Source: Scatosoma sp045650185 (GTDB lineage Bacteria > Bacillota > Clostridia > Christensenellales > Borkfalkiaceae). From it: a DNA stretch of 40,078 nucleotides. Below, one piece after another: positions 1 to 8,446 of this stretch. Below the pieces are notes generated by a model. It saw only the letters and a list, made by a program, of their open reading frames with translations, made no database searches and had not been told where the DNA came from. Position 1 is the first letter of the stretch. The number at the start of each line of letters is the position of its first letter. The DNA lies in the NCBI GenBank assembly GCA_045650185.1, contig JAZRQY010000016.1:1-40078 (forward strand), written 5' to 3'. A program made the translations under genes and the position numbers.

Positions 1-6
1 TACCAT

Positions 7-120
<114 letters not shown>

Positions 121-133
121 TTTCATCTAAAAG

Positions 134-160
134 CCGAACGCAAAACGCGTTCGGTGTTTT
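134..160 (+). terminator. Rho-independent terminator after 5S rRNA
   Basis: An 8-bp perfect stem (CCGAACGC at 134-141 with GCGTTCGG at 147-154) closes a 5-base loop and is followed by TGTTTT. It sits 14 bases after the 5S 3' end and presumably ends the rRNA operon. Confidence 0.85.
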
Positions 161-211
161 CTTACTTTTCTGCAATTTAAAATATCTACCTGATAGATTA
201 AAACCAAACGC

Positions 212-240
212 TTGCTTTTTTTATTATATAATGATACAAT
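212..240 (+). promoter_or_regulatory. Putative sigma-A promoter for the lipoprotein gene at 332
   Basis: TTGCTT (212-217), a 17-base spacer and TACAAT (235-240) preceded by ATGA, giving a TGA extended -10. This leaves a leader of about 85 bases before the ATG at 332. A second TATAAT at 227-232 has no -35 at a workable distance. Confidence 0.5.
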
Positions 241-331
241 AATTACGATAGAGGACATTATTTAGCGGATAAATCTTAAATAAAGTAGCAATATCCCATA
301 AGAAAAAGCTTTATAGTTTCAAGGAGGATAT

Positions 332-1135
332 ATGAAAAAGTTTCCCATATTTTTAGCAGTTATATTGTCTTTTATAATGTTGTTCAGCGTGGCTGCTTGC
401 CAAGATAAAGATAACAACCAACAAGAATCATACCCATATAGCGTTTCATTTCAGACGCAGGGCGGAACGGCAGTTGCGCCCAAGAATACAGATGTGATTA
501 TATATTCTCCGACAACTGTTAAGGAGAATTATGAGTTTATTGGGTGGTACTTCGATGAAAATAGAACAATTCCAGTTCAATTTCCTTTATCAGTAGATAC
601 TAGCATGACTCTTTATGCCAAGTGGAAAGAAACATTAAATAGCATGCGCAATCGGTTTATTGCCATTATAAACGAAAACGGTGGTTTTATAGAAAAAACC
701 TATACTTCTGGGAGTTTTTCTGTTTCATATACTATAAAAGCTATCGGCAGGTATATAACATGTGAATGGACTCGGGTTTACACGTCTTCAACTGATAGCT
801 CTTTTACATCTAGCTATTCCTATAAATTATCTTTTGAGTTTGGTGACTTCACTACAGCAAACGGAGCTGTGAATTTCTGTCAAACAACTGGAAATGAAAG
901 CGGTTGTTTGGCGACTTATAATTTCTATTCTGCTCGAATAGAGGGTGATACATTTTTATTAAATCTTAATAATACTGAGTTTCTTGATACAACGGTTTTA
1001 AATTTTAAATCATCAAAAATTGAATTAGATATACAAGATACATTATTGGGATTACTTAACGATATTCGTTCAGTGGGCGTAGAGCTGTCCCCTTCCTTGT
1101 CTATGTATATTCTAGATTATAATTATACATATTAA
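332..1135 (+). CDS. Lipoprotein with one InlB-type repeat
   Basis: A 267-residue secreted protein of unknown function. The N-terminus is a lipoprotein signal peptide: KK, a hydrophobic stretch to about residue 21, then a lipobox ending V-A-A-C, so Cys23 should be lipidated and the protein held on the outer face of the membrane. Residues about 36-98 form one Listeria-Bacteroides (InlB B-type) repeat with the typical pattern VSFQTQGG...P...Y.F.GWY.D...T.LYAKW. The remaining 170 residues are rich in Ser, Thr, Tyr and Phe, probably beta-structured, and match nothing I recognise. The start is supported by AAGGAGG at 321-327, five bases before the ATG. Its AT-rich coding sequence differs from the neighbouring cyuA gene, which may reflect separate origin. 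It lies between the rRNA operon and cyuA with its own promoter. Confidence 0.8.
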   Translation: MKKFPIFLAVILSFIMLFSVAACQDKDNNQQESYPYSVSFQTQGGTAVAPKNTDVIIYSPTTVKENYEFIGWYFDENRTIPVQFPLSVDTSMTLYAKWKETLNSMRNRFIAIINENGGFIEKTYTSGSFSVSYTIKAIGRYITCEWTRVYTSSTDSSFTSSYSYKLSFEFGDFTTANGAVNFCQTTGNESGCLATYNFYSARIEGDTFLLNLNNTEFLDTTVLNFKSSKIELDIQDTLLGLLNDIRSVGVELSPSLSMYILDYNYTY

Positions 1136-1167
1136 TACATTTTTTCACAGTTACAGGGATACGTAAT

Positions 1168-2448
1168 ATGCTCACAAAAGAAACCTATCAAAAATACATA
1201 CAGATATTAAATGAAGAGTTGATTCCTGCGATGGGCTGTACCGAGCCGGTGGCAATCGCTTATGCAGGCGCTTTGGCGGCGGAACTTTTGCGCTCCACCA
1301 ACGAACAGCCAACCCGTGCAGTCATTGAGGTCAGCGGCAATATCATCAAGAACGTGAAAAGCGTTATCGTTCCGCACACGGGCGGTATGCGAGGCATAGA
1401 GTCTGCTTTAGCGGCGGGGATTGCCGTGGGACAGACGGACGTTGAATTGGAGGTGCTCTCGAACGTCAAGGAAGAAGATTTGCTGAAGATGCAGGCATTA
1501 AAACAGTCCCTTCCCATCACCTTAAAACAGAGCGAGGGAGAGGAGGTTTTTGCAATCTACGTCGAGCTGTATTCGCAAAATCATTGTGCTAAGGTGCGCC
1601 TATTGGGCAATCATACGAACGTTATTTTAAAGCAATTGGACGCAGATATTTTGTATGAAAACCATACGAAAGCCGTACAAAAAAAGTCTGACCGCAGCTG
1701 CCTTTCCGTGGAAAATATCGTAGAATTTGCTAGCCAGGTACGCGTTGAAGAGGTAAAAGAGCTGTTAGACCGTCAAATTGAATACAATATGGCGATTGCT
1801 GAAGAAGGGCTGAAAAACAACTATGGCGCGAACATCGGCAAGGTGTATTTGAAGTCTTATCCTAACGACGTTGCGGGGAAGGCGAAAGCATATACTGCAG
1901 CCGCCAGCGATGCCCGTATGAATGGTTGTGAAATGCCTGTTATTATCAATTCCGGTAGTGGCAATCAAGGGCTGACTGCATCCATACCCGTGATCGTATA
2001 CGCAAGGGGAAACAACTTACCGCAAGAAAAGCTGTATAGGGCGTTGTGTATTTCTAATTTGATTACCATTCATTTAAAAGCCGGAATCGGTACGCTGTCG
2101 GCGTATTGCGGCGTAGTTTCTGCCGGCGCAGGCGCAGGCTGTGGCGTGGCTTATCTGCAGGGCGGTGGTTTTCGTGAGATTGCCCATACGCTTGTCAACG
2201 CCTTGGCGATGGATTCGGGGATGATTTGCGATGGAGCCAAAGCAAGCTGTGCCGCGAAGATTGCGCTTGCGGTAGAGAGCGGCTTTCTTGGGCTTGAAAT
2301 GTTCAAGCAGGGCAATCAATTTTACGCCGGGGACGGCATCGTCAAGAAGGGCGTTGAGAGTACGATTTCCAGCGTATCGCGCTTGGCGCAAGCGGGGATG
2401 CGTGAAACAGACAAAGAAATTATCCGCATCATGACCGAAGGCTGTTAA
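1168..2448 (+). CDS. cyuA: L-cysteine desulfidase (CyuA/YhaM, UPF0597 family)
   Basis: A 426-residue cytoplasmic enzyme expected to break L-cysteine into pyruvate, ammonia and sulfide using a [4Fe-4S] cluster. Visible marks are MGCTEP near the N-terminus (Cys24, the equivalent of the proposed catalytic Cys25 of the Methanocaldococcus enzyme), SGSGNQG around residues 262-268, the glycine-rich GAGAGCGVAYLQGG, and CDGAKASC. Cys314, Cys354 and Cys361 are spaced 40 and 7 apart, which agrees with the cluster ligands Cys282, Cys322 and Cys329 that I recall for that enzyme, so the active site looks intact. Length is normal for the family. The ATG has only a weak upstream ribosome site (CAGGGAT). The gene starts 32 bases after the upstream lipoprotein, so they could be co-transcribed. 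The related serine dehydratase alpha subunit is a less likely reading because of the MGCTEP start. Confidence 0.88.
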   Translation: MLTKETYQKYIQILNEELIPAMGCTEPVAIAYAGALAAELLRSTNEQPTRAVIEVSGNIIKNVKSVIVPHTGGMRGIESALAAGIAVGQTDVELEVLSNVKEEDLLKMQALKQSLPITLKQSEGEEVFAIYVELYSQNHCAKVRLLGNHTNVILKQLDADILYENHTKAVQKKSDRSCLSVENIVEFASQVRVEEVKELLDRQIEYNMAIAEEGLKNNYGANIGKVYLKSYPNDVAGKAKAYTAAASDARMNGCEMPVIINSGSGNQGLTASIPVIVYARGNNLPQEKLYRALCISNLITIHLKAGIGTLSAYCGVVSAGAGAGCGVAYLQGGGFREIAHTLVNALAMDSGMICDGAKASCAAKIALAVESGFLGLEMFKQGNQFYAGDGIVKKGVESTISSVSRLAQAGMRETDKEIIRIMTEGC

Positions 2449-2556
2449 AACATTTGTCTTTCTTATATTTTTCTCAATAATTCAACAAAATGAACCATTC
2501 TCTGTGATGGAGCCTATAAAAAATAATTTCTCGTGTATATTTTTTTTCATAGCCTC

Positions 2557-2585
2557 TTGACAAGGATGGTTTTTTATGATAAAAT
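2557..2585 (+). promoter_or_regulatory. Promoter of the large InlB-repeat lipoprotein
   Basis: Perfect -35 TTGACA (2557-2562), 17-base spacer, -10 TAAAAT (2580-2585) with TGA before it (extended -10). The same block, from CTTGACAAGG through TTTTTTATGATA to ATGTTTCAGTAT, recurs before the paralogue at 5883. Nothing else is seen in the 190 bases between cyuA and this gene. Confidence 0.75.
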
Positions 2586-2639
2586 GTAAATGTTTCAGTA
2601 TATGCTTTTGCAAAAAAGTAGAAAAAAGGAGAATTGCTT

Positions 2640-5597
2640 ATGAAATCTTGGTTACTTTCATTGAGTTCTATCGCTTTAGGGGGTGCATTGTTAGTTGCAA
2701 CGGGCTGTTCTAAAGACCCTGAACAATACACGGTAGTCTTCAGACAAGACGGTCAAGCAGATATTACTTACACGGTGGACGAAGGCAGTGATATCACGGA
2801 TCTTCCCACCCCGAAAGCTGTGACTGGCTATACCGTAGTTTGGGACAGAACGACCCTCCAAAACATCACGGAAAACATCATTGTTACCGCAGTTGCTACC
2901 GCAAACGAGTATACGATTACGTACGCTCAAGAGGATGGGGTAACGCTTGATGAGTACACGCAGACGGTTGTTTACGATGGAAACTACCAGTTGAAGACTC
3001 CGGACAAGGATCTCTATACGTTTGACGGCTGGTATAACGACACTACGCTTGTTGAACAGAGCGGTGTTTGGAAAATCGCAAGCGACGTAACCTTGACGGC
3101 ACACTGGGCAGACAACAGTTATACCGTGACCTTTGTCAACCTCGACGGTACCACGGTTGCTCATACCTTGGAGAAGGGTGAGGTTTTGGATGCAAGCAAG
3201 ATCCCTGCCGTACAAACCAAGGAAGGTTATGATACTAAGTGGAGCGTAGAGGACTTCTCTAACATTTCCGAAGACACGACGGTTGAAACGGTTGCGACCG
3301 CAAAAACCTATACGATTACCTACGCGTTAGCAACTGGTGAAACCATTGTAGGTGCAACCACGCAGACGGTTGTTTACGATGCAAGCTACCAGTTGGCGAC
3401 TCCGGACAAATATCTCTATAGCTTTGGAGGCTGGAAAACGGCTGATGGTACGCCTGTTGACCAGAACGGTGTTTGGAACATCGCAAGCGACGTAACCTTG
3501 ACGGCGCAATGGTCGGACAACAGCTATACCGTGACGTTTGTCAACCTCGACAGTACCACGGTTGCTCATACCTTGGAAAAGGGTGAGGTTTTGGCTACAA
3601 GCAAGATCCCTGCCGTACAAACCAAGGAAGGTTATGATACTAAGTGGAGCGTAGAGGACTTCTCTAACATTTCCGTAGACACGACGGTTACAACGGTTGC
3701 GACCGCAAAAACCTATACGATTACCTACGCGTTAGCAACTGGTGAAACCATTGTAGGTGCAACCACGCAGACGGTAGTTTACGATGCAAACTACGAACTG
3801 CAGACCGGGGATAAACGTCTTTATAAGTTCGAAGGCTGGAAAACGGCTGATGGTACGCCTGTTAACCAAAGCGGTGTTTGGAAAATCGCAAGCGACGTAA
3901 CCTTGACGGCGCAATGGTCTGACAACAGCTATACCGTGACGTTTACCAACCTTGCCGGTGAAACGGTAGCTACTTACACCTTGGATAAACGTGAAACCTT
4001 GGCTGCAAATCAAATCCCTGCAGTAGAAACGAAGGTCGGCTATGGTACCAAGTGGAGCGTAGAGGACTTCTCTAACATTTCCGTAGACACGACGGTTACA
4101 ACGGTTGAAACCGCAAAAACCTATACGATTACCTATGCATTGGCAACGGGTGAAACTATTGAGGGTGGTGCAACCACGCAGACGGTTGTTTACGATGCAA
4201 GCTACGAACTGAAGACCCCGGCTAAATATCTTTACAAGTTTGATGGCTGGTACAACGGCACTGCGCCTGTTGACCAGAACGGTGTTTGGAACATTGCAAG
4301 CGACGTAACCTTGACGGCGCAATGGTCGGACAACAGCTATACCGTGACGTTCACCCACCTCGACGGTACCACGGTTGCTCATACCTTGGAAAAGGGTGAG
4401 GTTTTGGATGCAAGCAAGATCCCTACCGTACAAACGAAGGTCGGCTATGATACTAAGTGGAGCGTAGAGGACTTCTCTAATATTTCCGTAGACACGACGG
4501 TTACAACGGTTGAGACCGCAAAAACCTATACGATTACTTACGTATTAAAGGAAGGTGAAACCATTGATGGCGAAACCGGTAGCTTCACGCAAACTGTTAC
4601 GTATGACAGCGGTTACACCTTAGCAACCCCGAAGAATGATGTTGATGCAGAGTTTGCTTACTGGGCAGAGGCTGATGGCACTTATAGGGATCAAACTGGT
4701 AAATGGACGATTGCTAACAACGTAGAATTGCATGCTAATTGGCGTGGTGCTATTAAAATTACCTTCAAGTATCTGGATGGTACTGAGGTTGTGGTAGATG
4801 CGATAACCGGAACCGCGCTGGATCCCGAGAAGATTCCCGAGCTTCCGTCGGTAACAGGTTATAACGTATCTTGGTCGGTAACCGATTTCAGTACCGTAAT
4901 GGATACGATGACGGAGATAACAGAAGTTAGGACGCCTAAAACCTACACGATTACCTACTCTGTACCTGCGGATGCTACCTTGGCTGAAACTTCTGCAACT
5001 GTAAAATATGATTCCGAGTATACGTTGGCAACCCCCGTTCGTTATGGTTATAACTTCGCGGGCTGGAAAATGGCTGACGGTACGATTCTGAAATCGGGTG
5101 ATCAGTGGAAGATCGACGGCGACGTTACGTTGACGGCTGTATGGGAAGACAATTTCTTCGTAGTTACGTTTGTCAACACAGACGACTCGCGTGAAACCGT
5201 AATGGTTCAAAATGGCGACGACTTGTCTAAAGTTACGACGCCGGAATTGAAACAAGTTACTGGTTATACGGTGGCTTGGAACGTAGAGGACTTCTCGACG
5301 GTTAAATCGGAAGCTACTATCACTGCTGTTAAGACGGCAAAAACCTACACGATTACCTACGAATTAAAGGACAGTGAAAACATTATTATAGGTGAAACCA
5401 CGCAGACGGTCGTTTATGGTGCAGAATATAAGTTGAACGTTCCGGGACATTCGGACGTCAATATGTACTTCACTGGTTGGGTGAATGCTGCGGGTGAAAA
5501 AGTTGCATCGTCTGGCGTTTGGCAAATCGCAAGCGACGTGACCTTGACGGCAACTTGGTATGAGTTTGTTCCGGATAATTGGACGGGTAACCACTAA
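2640..5597 (+). CDS. Large InlB-repeat surface lipoprotein
   Basis: A 985-residue lipoprotein. The start chosen is the ATG at 2640, eight bases after AAGGAG (2626-2631); an in-frame TTG at 2634 is too close to that site. The paralogue at 5883 has the same site-to-ATG arrangement. The signal peptide runs to a lipobox ending A-T-G-C (Cys23). The rest is about seven modules of 135 residues. Each begins YTVTF-N-DG, contains GY-T-WSVEDFS and TYTITY, and ends with F-GW...GVW-IASDVTLTA-W, the Listeria-Bacteroides/InlB B-repeat pattern. The first four modules are nearly identical in DNA; later ones have diverged. It ends in a short tail with NWTGNH. Such repeats form rod-like stalks and give no catalytic function; a role in adhesion or surface display is inference. 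The promoter is its own and the 5S/cyuA genes are not coupled to it. Confidence 0.88.
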   Translation: MKSWLLSLSSIALGGALLVATGCSKDPEQYTVVFRQDGQADITYTVDEGSDITDLPTPKAVTGYTVVWDRTTLQNITENIIVTAVATANEYTITYAQEDGVTLDEYTQTVVYDGNYQLKTPDKDLYTFDGWYNDTTLVEQSGVWKIASDVTLTAHWADNSYTVTFVNLDGTTVAHTLEKGEVLDASKIPAVQTKEGYDTKWSVEDFSNISEDTTVETVATAKTYTITYALATGETIVGATTQTVVYDASYQLATPDKYLYSFGGWKTADGTPVDQNGVWNIASDVTLTAQWSDNSYTVTFVNLDSTTVAHTLEKGEVLATSKIPAVQTKEGYDTKWSVEDFSNISVDTTVTTVATAKTYTITYALATGETIVGATTQTVVYDANYELQTGDKRLYKFEGWKTADGTPVNQSGVWKIASDVTLTAQWSDNSYTVTFTNLAGETVATYTLDKRETLAANQIPAVETKVGYGTKWSVEDFSNISVDTTVTTVETAKTYTITYALATGETIEGGATTQTVVYDASYELKTPAKYLYKFDGWYNGTAPVDQNGVWNIASDVTLTAQWSDNSYTVTFTHLDGTTVAHTLEKGEVLDASKIPTVQTKVGYDTKWSVEDFSNISVDTTVTTVETAKTYTITYVLKEGETIDGETGSFTQTVTYDSGYTLATPKNDVDAEFAYWAEADGTYRDQTGKWTIANNVELHANWRGAIKITFKYLDGTEVVVDAITGTALDPEKIPELPSVTGYNVSWSVTDFSTVMDTMTEITEVRTPKTYTITYSVPADATLAETSATVKYDSEYTLATPVRYGYNFAGWKMADGTILKSGDQWKIDGDVTLTAVWEDNFFVVTFVNTDDSRETVMVQNGDDLSKVTTPELKQVTGYTVAWNVEDFSTVKSEATITAVKTAKTYTITYELKDSENIIIGETTQTVVYGAEYKLNVPGHSDVNMYFTGWVNAAGEKVASSGVWQIASDVTLTATWYEFVPDNWTGNH
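3111..4530 (+). repeat. Near-identical tandem repeats inside the lipoprotein gene
   Basis: The string AAGTGGAGCGTAGAGGACTT recurs at 3237, 3642, 4050 and 4455, giving periods of 405, 408 and 405 bases, all multiples of three. The flanking 300 bases of each unit are also largely identical, including GCAAGCGACGTAACCTTGAC and CGCAGACGGT. The high identity at DNA level points to recent unit duplication or gene conversion, and unit number is likely to vary between strains. Read-based assemblies may also collapse or expand this region. Confidence 0.85.
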
Positions 5598-5607
5598 TCG
5601 CTGTATA

Positions 5608-5623
5608 GTGAGCTCGTACTCAC
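5608..5623 (+). other. Conserved 3' hairpin after the large lipoprotein
   Basis: Eleven bases after the stop codon, GTGAG (5608-5612) pairs with CTCAC (5619-5623) around CTCGTA. The paralogue has the same element at 6817-6832 with altered but still pairing stem bases. It has no T run, so it is not a simple terminator. Confidence 0.5.
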
Positions 5624-5653
5624 AATAGTCGAATTTCACAAAATAGTTATGCA

Positions 5654-5688
5654 TTTAGCGTGTTCTCCTTCGCGGAGAACACGCTAAA
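5654..5688 (+). terminator. Strong hairpin, likely terminator
   Basis: A perfect 15-bp stem (5654-5668 with 5674-5688) closes the 5-base loop TTCGC. The stem begins TTTAGCGTGT and ends ACACGCTAAA. It lies 57 bases after the stop codon at 5597. No long T run follows immediately, so termination is probable, though RNA 3'-end protection is also possible. The rest of the 285-base gap before 5883 holds only the promoter at 5773. Confidence 0.6.
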
Positions 5689-5772
5689 ACTATGTTTGCC
5701 CATCTTTTATCTTCGCATTTAATAATAGACTATACAATTTTTAAAATCCCTGCATATGATTTCTGTAGATTC

Positions 5773-5802
5773 TTGACAAGGGTATCTTTTTTATGATAGA
5801 AT
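5773..5802 (+). promoter_or_regulatory. Promoter of the second InlB-repeat lipoprotein
   Basis: TTGACA (5773-5778), 18-base spacer, TAGAAT (5797-5802) with an upstream TGA. It is clearly homologous to the promoter at 2557-2585, with matching sequence on both sides, so the duplication that made the two genes included the control region. Confidence 0.7.
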
Positions 5803-5882
5803 ATAAATGTTTCAGTATGCATTTTTATGAAAGGCTCTATGATAGTGCCTTATAAAAAAGCAAGAAAAAAGGAGAATGATTT

Positions 5883-6806
5883 ATGAAATCTTGGTTACTT
5901 TCATTGGGTTCTATTGTTTTAGGGGGCGCATTGTTGCTTGCAGCGGGCTGTTCTACAGAGCCTAAAAAATACACGGTTATTTTCAAACAAGCTGGTCAAG
6001 CAGACGTTGTCTTCACGGTTGACGAGGGCAGCGATATCACGAAGCTTCCCACCCCGAAAGCCGTAACGGGCTATACCGTAGTATGGGACAGAACGACGAT
6101 CGAAAACGTTACGGAAAACATCGTTGTCAACGCAGTTGCTACCGCAAACGAGTATACGATCACCTACGCTCAAGAGGATGGGGTGACGCTTGATGCGTAC
6201 ACGCAGACGGTTGTTTACGATGCGAATTACGAACTGAAGACCCCGGAAAAGGATCTTTATGTATTTGACGGTTGGTACAACGGCAATACGCTTGTTGACC
6301 AGAGCGGTGTTTGGAAAATCGCAAGCGACGTGACCTTGACGGCGATGTGGACGGAAGAGGCCGCTACTTTCTACGAAGTTAAATTTATTCAAGTAGACGG
6401 TACGGAGGAAAGTGTACAGGTTAAAAAAGGCACTACCTTGCAGGCGAATGAGATACCGACTTGCAAACAGATTACTGGCTATACGGTAACCTGGGAGGTA
6501 ACCGACTTCTCTACGGTCACCTCGGGGAGAATTGTCAACGCTGTTAAGACGGCTAAAACCTATACGATTTCCTATCAGGAGGCTGAGGGAGTAACGCTTC
6601 CCAGCGAAGTAACGGTAACCTATGGTCAAGCCTACACCTTAAAGGATCCGACACATTCGGATCGCCATATGTATTTCACTGGTTGGGTGAATGCTGAAAC
6701 GGGCGAAGAGTTTGCATCGTCGGGTGTTTGGGAAATCGACGGCGACGTTACTTTGGAGGCGACTTGGATTGAGGTTGACTCGAACGACTGGACGGATAAC
6801 CACTAA
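5883..6806 (+). CDS. Short InlB-repeat lipoprotein, paralogue of the gene at 2640
   Basis: A 307-residue lipoprotein. Its first 145 residues follow the start of the larger neighbour almost exactly: MKSWLLSL signal peptide, lipobox ending A-A-G-C (Cys23), a YTV-F-Q-GQAD module, then TYAQEDGVTLDAYTQTVV. It then has one further module and a C-terminal tail with NDWTDNH, matching the NWTGNH tail of the neighbour. It is therefore the same protein type with two or three repeat modules where the neighbour has seven. The start is fixed by AAGGAG ahead of the ATG. It has its own promoter, 3' hairpin and terminator, so it is a separate transcription unit. Function is unknown; a surface-exposed short-stalk variant is an inference. 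Confidence 0.85.
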   Translation: MKSWLLSLGSIVLGGALLLAAGCSTEPKKYTVIFKQAGQADVVFTVDEGSDITKLPTPKAVTGYTVVWDRTTIENVTENIVVNAVATANEYTITYAQEDGVTLDAYTQTVVYDANYELKTPEKDLYVFDGWYNGNTLVDQSGVWKIASDVTLTAMWTEEAATFYEVKFIQVDGTEESVQVKKGTTLQANEIPTCKQITGYTVTWEVTDFSTVTSGRIVNAVKTAKTYTISYQEAEGVTLPSEVTVTYGQAYTLKDPTHSDRHMYFTGWVNAETGEEFASSGVWEIDGDVTLEATWIEVDSNDWTDNH

Positions 6807-6816
6807 TCGTTGTATA

Positions 6817-6832
6817 GTGTGCTCATACGCGC
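6817..6832 (+). other. Conserved 3' hairpin after the short lipoprotein
   Basis: GTGTG (6817-6821) pairs with CGCGC (6828-6832), with two G-T pairs, around CTCATA. Position and surrounding bases (TAATCG.TGTATA before, CAATAG after) match the element at 5608-5623, and the stem changes keep pairing. Confidence 0.5.
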
Positions 6833-6849
6833 AATAGGCGTATTTGATA

Positions 6850-6884
6850 AAAACAGGTATGGAAATCCCATACCTGTTTTCGTT
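6850..6884 (+). terminator. Terminator between convergent genes
   Basis: A 13-bp stem (AAAACAGGTATGG at 6850-6862 with CCATACCTGTTTT at 6868-6880) and the loop AAATC, followed by CGTTTT. The A-rich left arm supplies a T run on the other strand, so it may also serve the minus-strand transporter gene ending at 6921. Confidence 0.8.
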
Positions 6885-6920
6885 TTACCTAAAGATTTAG
6901 GCTTTTTACAGAGCTAATCC

Positions 6921-8309
6921 CTATTTTTCGTGTTTCTTTTTTAAATATTCGCTGTTTTCCTGCACTCGTTTTTTATGCAATGGATACCACAGCCAAAGCA
7001 CCAAAGCCAAGGCGGCAAAACCGACGGCAGGGACGATGGTAGAGATATTGAAAATACCGTTCAACACGGACGGGGAGTTTTGCGCCCCTTCCGTATACCC
7101 GATGAGGGAAAGCAATCCCCCTGATAAGCCTGCCGCGGCGGCTTGCCCTAACTTGCGCGAAAAGGAATAAATGGCGTAGATGGATCCGTCCTCGCGAATA
7201 CCGTTGTGGATTTCGGAATCGTCGATAACGTCGGTAATCAAAGCCCAAGACACCATTGTGAACAATCCGAGGCCAAACCAGCTGACCGATTGCAGAGCCA
7301 CGTACACCCAAACGTTGGCGGGGCGCACGATAAAGGTGAGTATCGAGATGATAGAGGCAAAGGCGGCAGAAACAGCGCTCAGTTCCGCTTTGCCGAATCG
7401 CTTTGATAGAGGGGTGGCGACAAACGCCGAGATAAGCATCGTCCCCATCATAACGAGTGTGGAAATCGATTGCGCCGTCGTGTTATTGTAGTAGTTAGGG
7501 AAAATATACCCCGACATTGATTGCACGGTAAATTGCGACAAAAGCATCAATACCGAAGCGGTTGTAATCGACAACAAGGAGCGGTTTTTGGCGGCAGATA
7601 CTAACATGGACTTCAAAGAAGACTTCTTATGCTGGGCAGGGGTATCGCTTAAGGTGACGCGCTCGGTTGTCAAATAATAGCACACGAGGTATGCCAATAC
7701 GGACAATATGGAGAAAATCCCTGCGATAATCATAAACTTTCCGCCGTCCAAATACAGCAATCCCTCAGCGTTCTTACTATAGGCAAGCAATGGGACACCT
7801 GCGCCGACAAGCAAGCCGGCAAGCGTACTTCCTAGCGATCGGAAGGTGGAGAGGGACTGTCTGTCTGCAGGATCTGCGGATATAGCGGATGCCATCGAGC
7901 CGTAAGGAATATTGATAGAGGTGTAAAAAATCGAGCTCCACAATATATAGGTAATAAACAGCCAAATGATTTTAAACGGCATGGGCGATGAGGCAAAACC
8001 GCTTTGATAAATCAAGAAAGAGGCGATTGCCACGGGCGCGCACATGCGTCGTATCCAAGGTTTAAATTTTCCTGCCGAGGTAGTGTGGCTTCTGTCGCAA
8101 ATTCTACCCATAGCAATATCGGTAACGGCGTCAATAAAGCGTGCCGCCATCATCACAAGCCCTACGATAAACGCGTCGACGCCCATAACGTCTGTATAAA
8201 ATTTTAATAGGAAAGTAGAGGAGAGCAGGAAAGTGAAATCATTTCCCAAATCCCCCATAAGATAGCCAACCTTATCTCTCCATCCAAACGGTCTTTTCGT
8301 TTTCACCAC
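6921..8309 (-). CDS. GPH-family sugar:cation symporter (MelB-like MFS transporter)
   Basis: A 462-residue inner-membrane transporter with about 12 hydrophobic segments. Marks of the glycoside-pentoside-hexuronide family are the N-terminal KVGYLMGDLGNDFTF, the loop ARFIDAVTDIAMGRICDRS followed by GKFKPW, and WALITDVIDDSE in the second half; the Asp residues of the first helices are those that bind cation and sugar in MelB. Substrate cannot be told from sequence. The start is taken as GTG at 8309, eight bases after GGGAGG (8318-8323); the longer frame to 8387 begins at TTG without a ribosome site. A weak promoter may lie at 8342-8372 (TTGTAT, 19 bases, TATACT, minus strand). It is transcribed alone, being separated from the YitT gene by a terminator. 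Confidence 0.85.
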   Translation of the reverse strand: MVKTKRPFGWRDKVGYLMGDLGNDFTFLLSSTFLLKFYTDVMGVDAFIVGLVMMAARFIDAVTDIAMGRICDRSHTTSAGKFKPWIRRMCAPVAIASFLIYQSGFASSPMPFKIIWLFITYILWSSIFYTSINIPYGSMASAISADPADRQSLSTFRSLGSTLAGLLVGAGVPLLAYSKNAEGLLYLDGGKFMIIAGIFSILSVLAYLVCYYLTTERVTLSDTPAQHKKSSLKSMLVSAAKNRSLLSITTASVLMLLSQFTVQSMSGYIFPNYYNNTTAQSISTLVMMGTMLISAFVATPLSKRFGKAELSAVSAAFASIISILTFIVRPANVWVYVALQSVSWFGLGLFTMVSWALITDVIDDSEIHNGIREDGSIYAIYSFSRKLGQAAAAGLSGGLLSLIGYTEGAQNSPSVLNGIFNISTIVPAVGFAALALVLWLWYPLHKKRVQENSEYLKKKHEK

Positions 8310-8393
8310 GAATCCTTCCTCCCAAATATTTTGTATAGGGTAGTATATCCGAATGGTAGGAAGCTTATACAAAAGGCTCTGCGACAAAGCTAC

Positions 8394-8419
8394 AAAAAAG
8401 CGCCGACGTCTGTCGGCGC
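8394..8419 (-). terminator. Terminator of the YitT-family gene
   Basis: On the minus strand an 8-bp GC-rich stem (GCGCCGAC with GTCGGCGC, 8400-8407 and 8412-8419) is followed by TTTTTTG. It lies 28 bases past the stop codon at 8447 and separates this gene from the symporter. Confidence 0.85.
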
Positions 8420-8446
8420 AAGTCTTATTAGTTGATGAAAGTTTGG

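Noticed and set aside
2634..2639. TTG start six bases upstream of the large lipoprotein ATG
   Set aside because: It is two bases from the AAGGAG site, and the paralogue at 5883 uses the equivalent ATG.
4620..5255. Long minus-strand frames opposite the InlB-repeat genes
   Set aside because: They are antisense to a repeat protein whose frame, signal peptide and promoter are clear; repeated DNA gives repeated antisense frames (also at 2691-3215, 3327-3620, 3732-4433 and 5919-6629).
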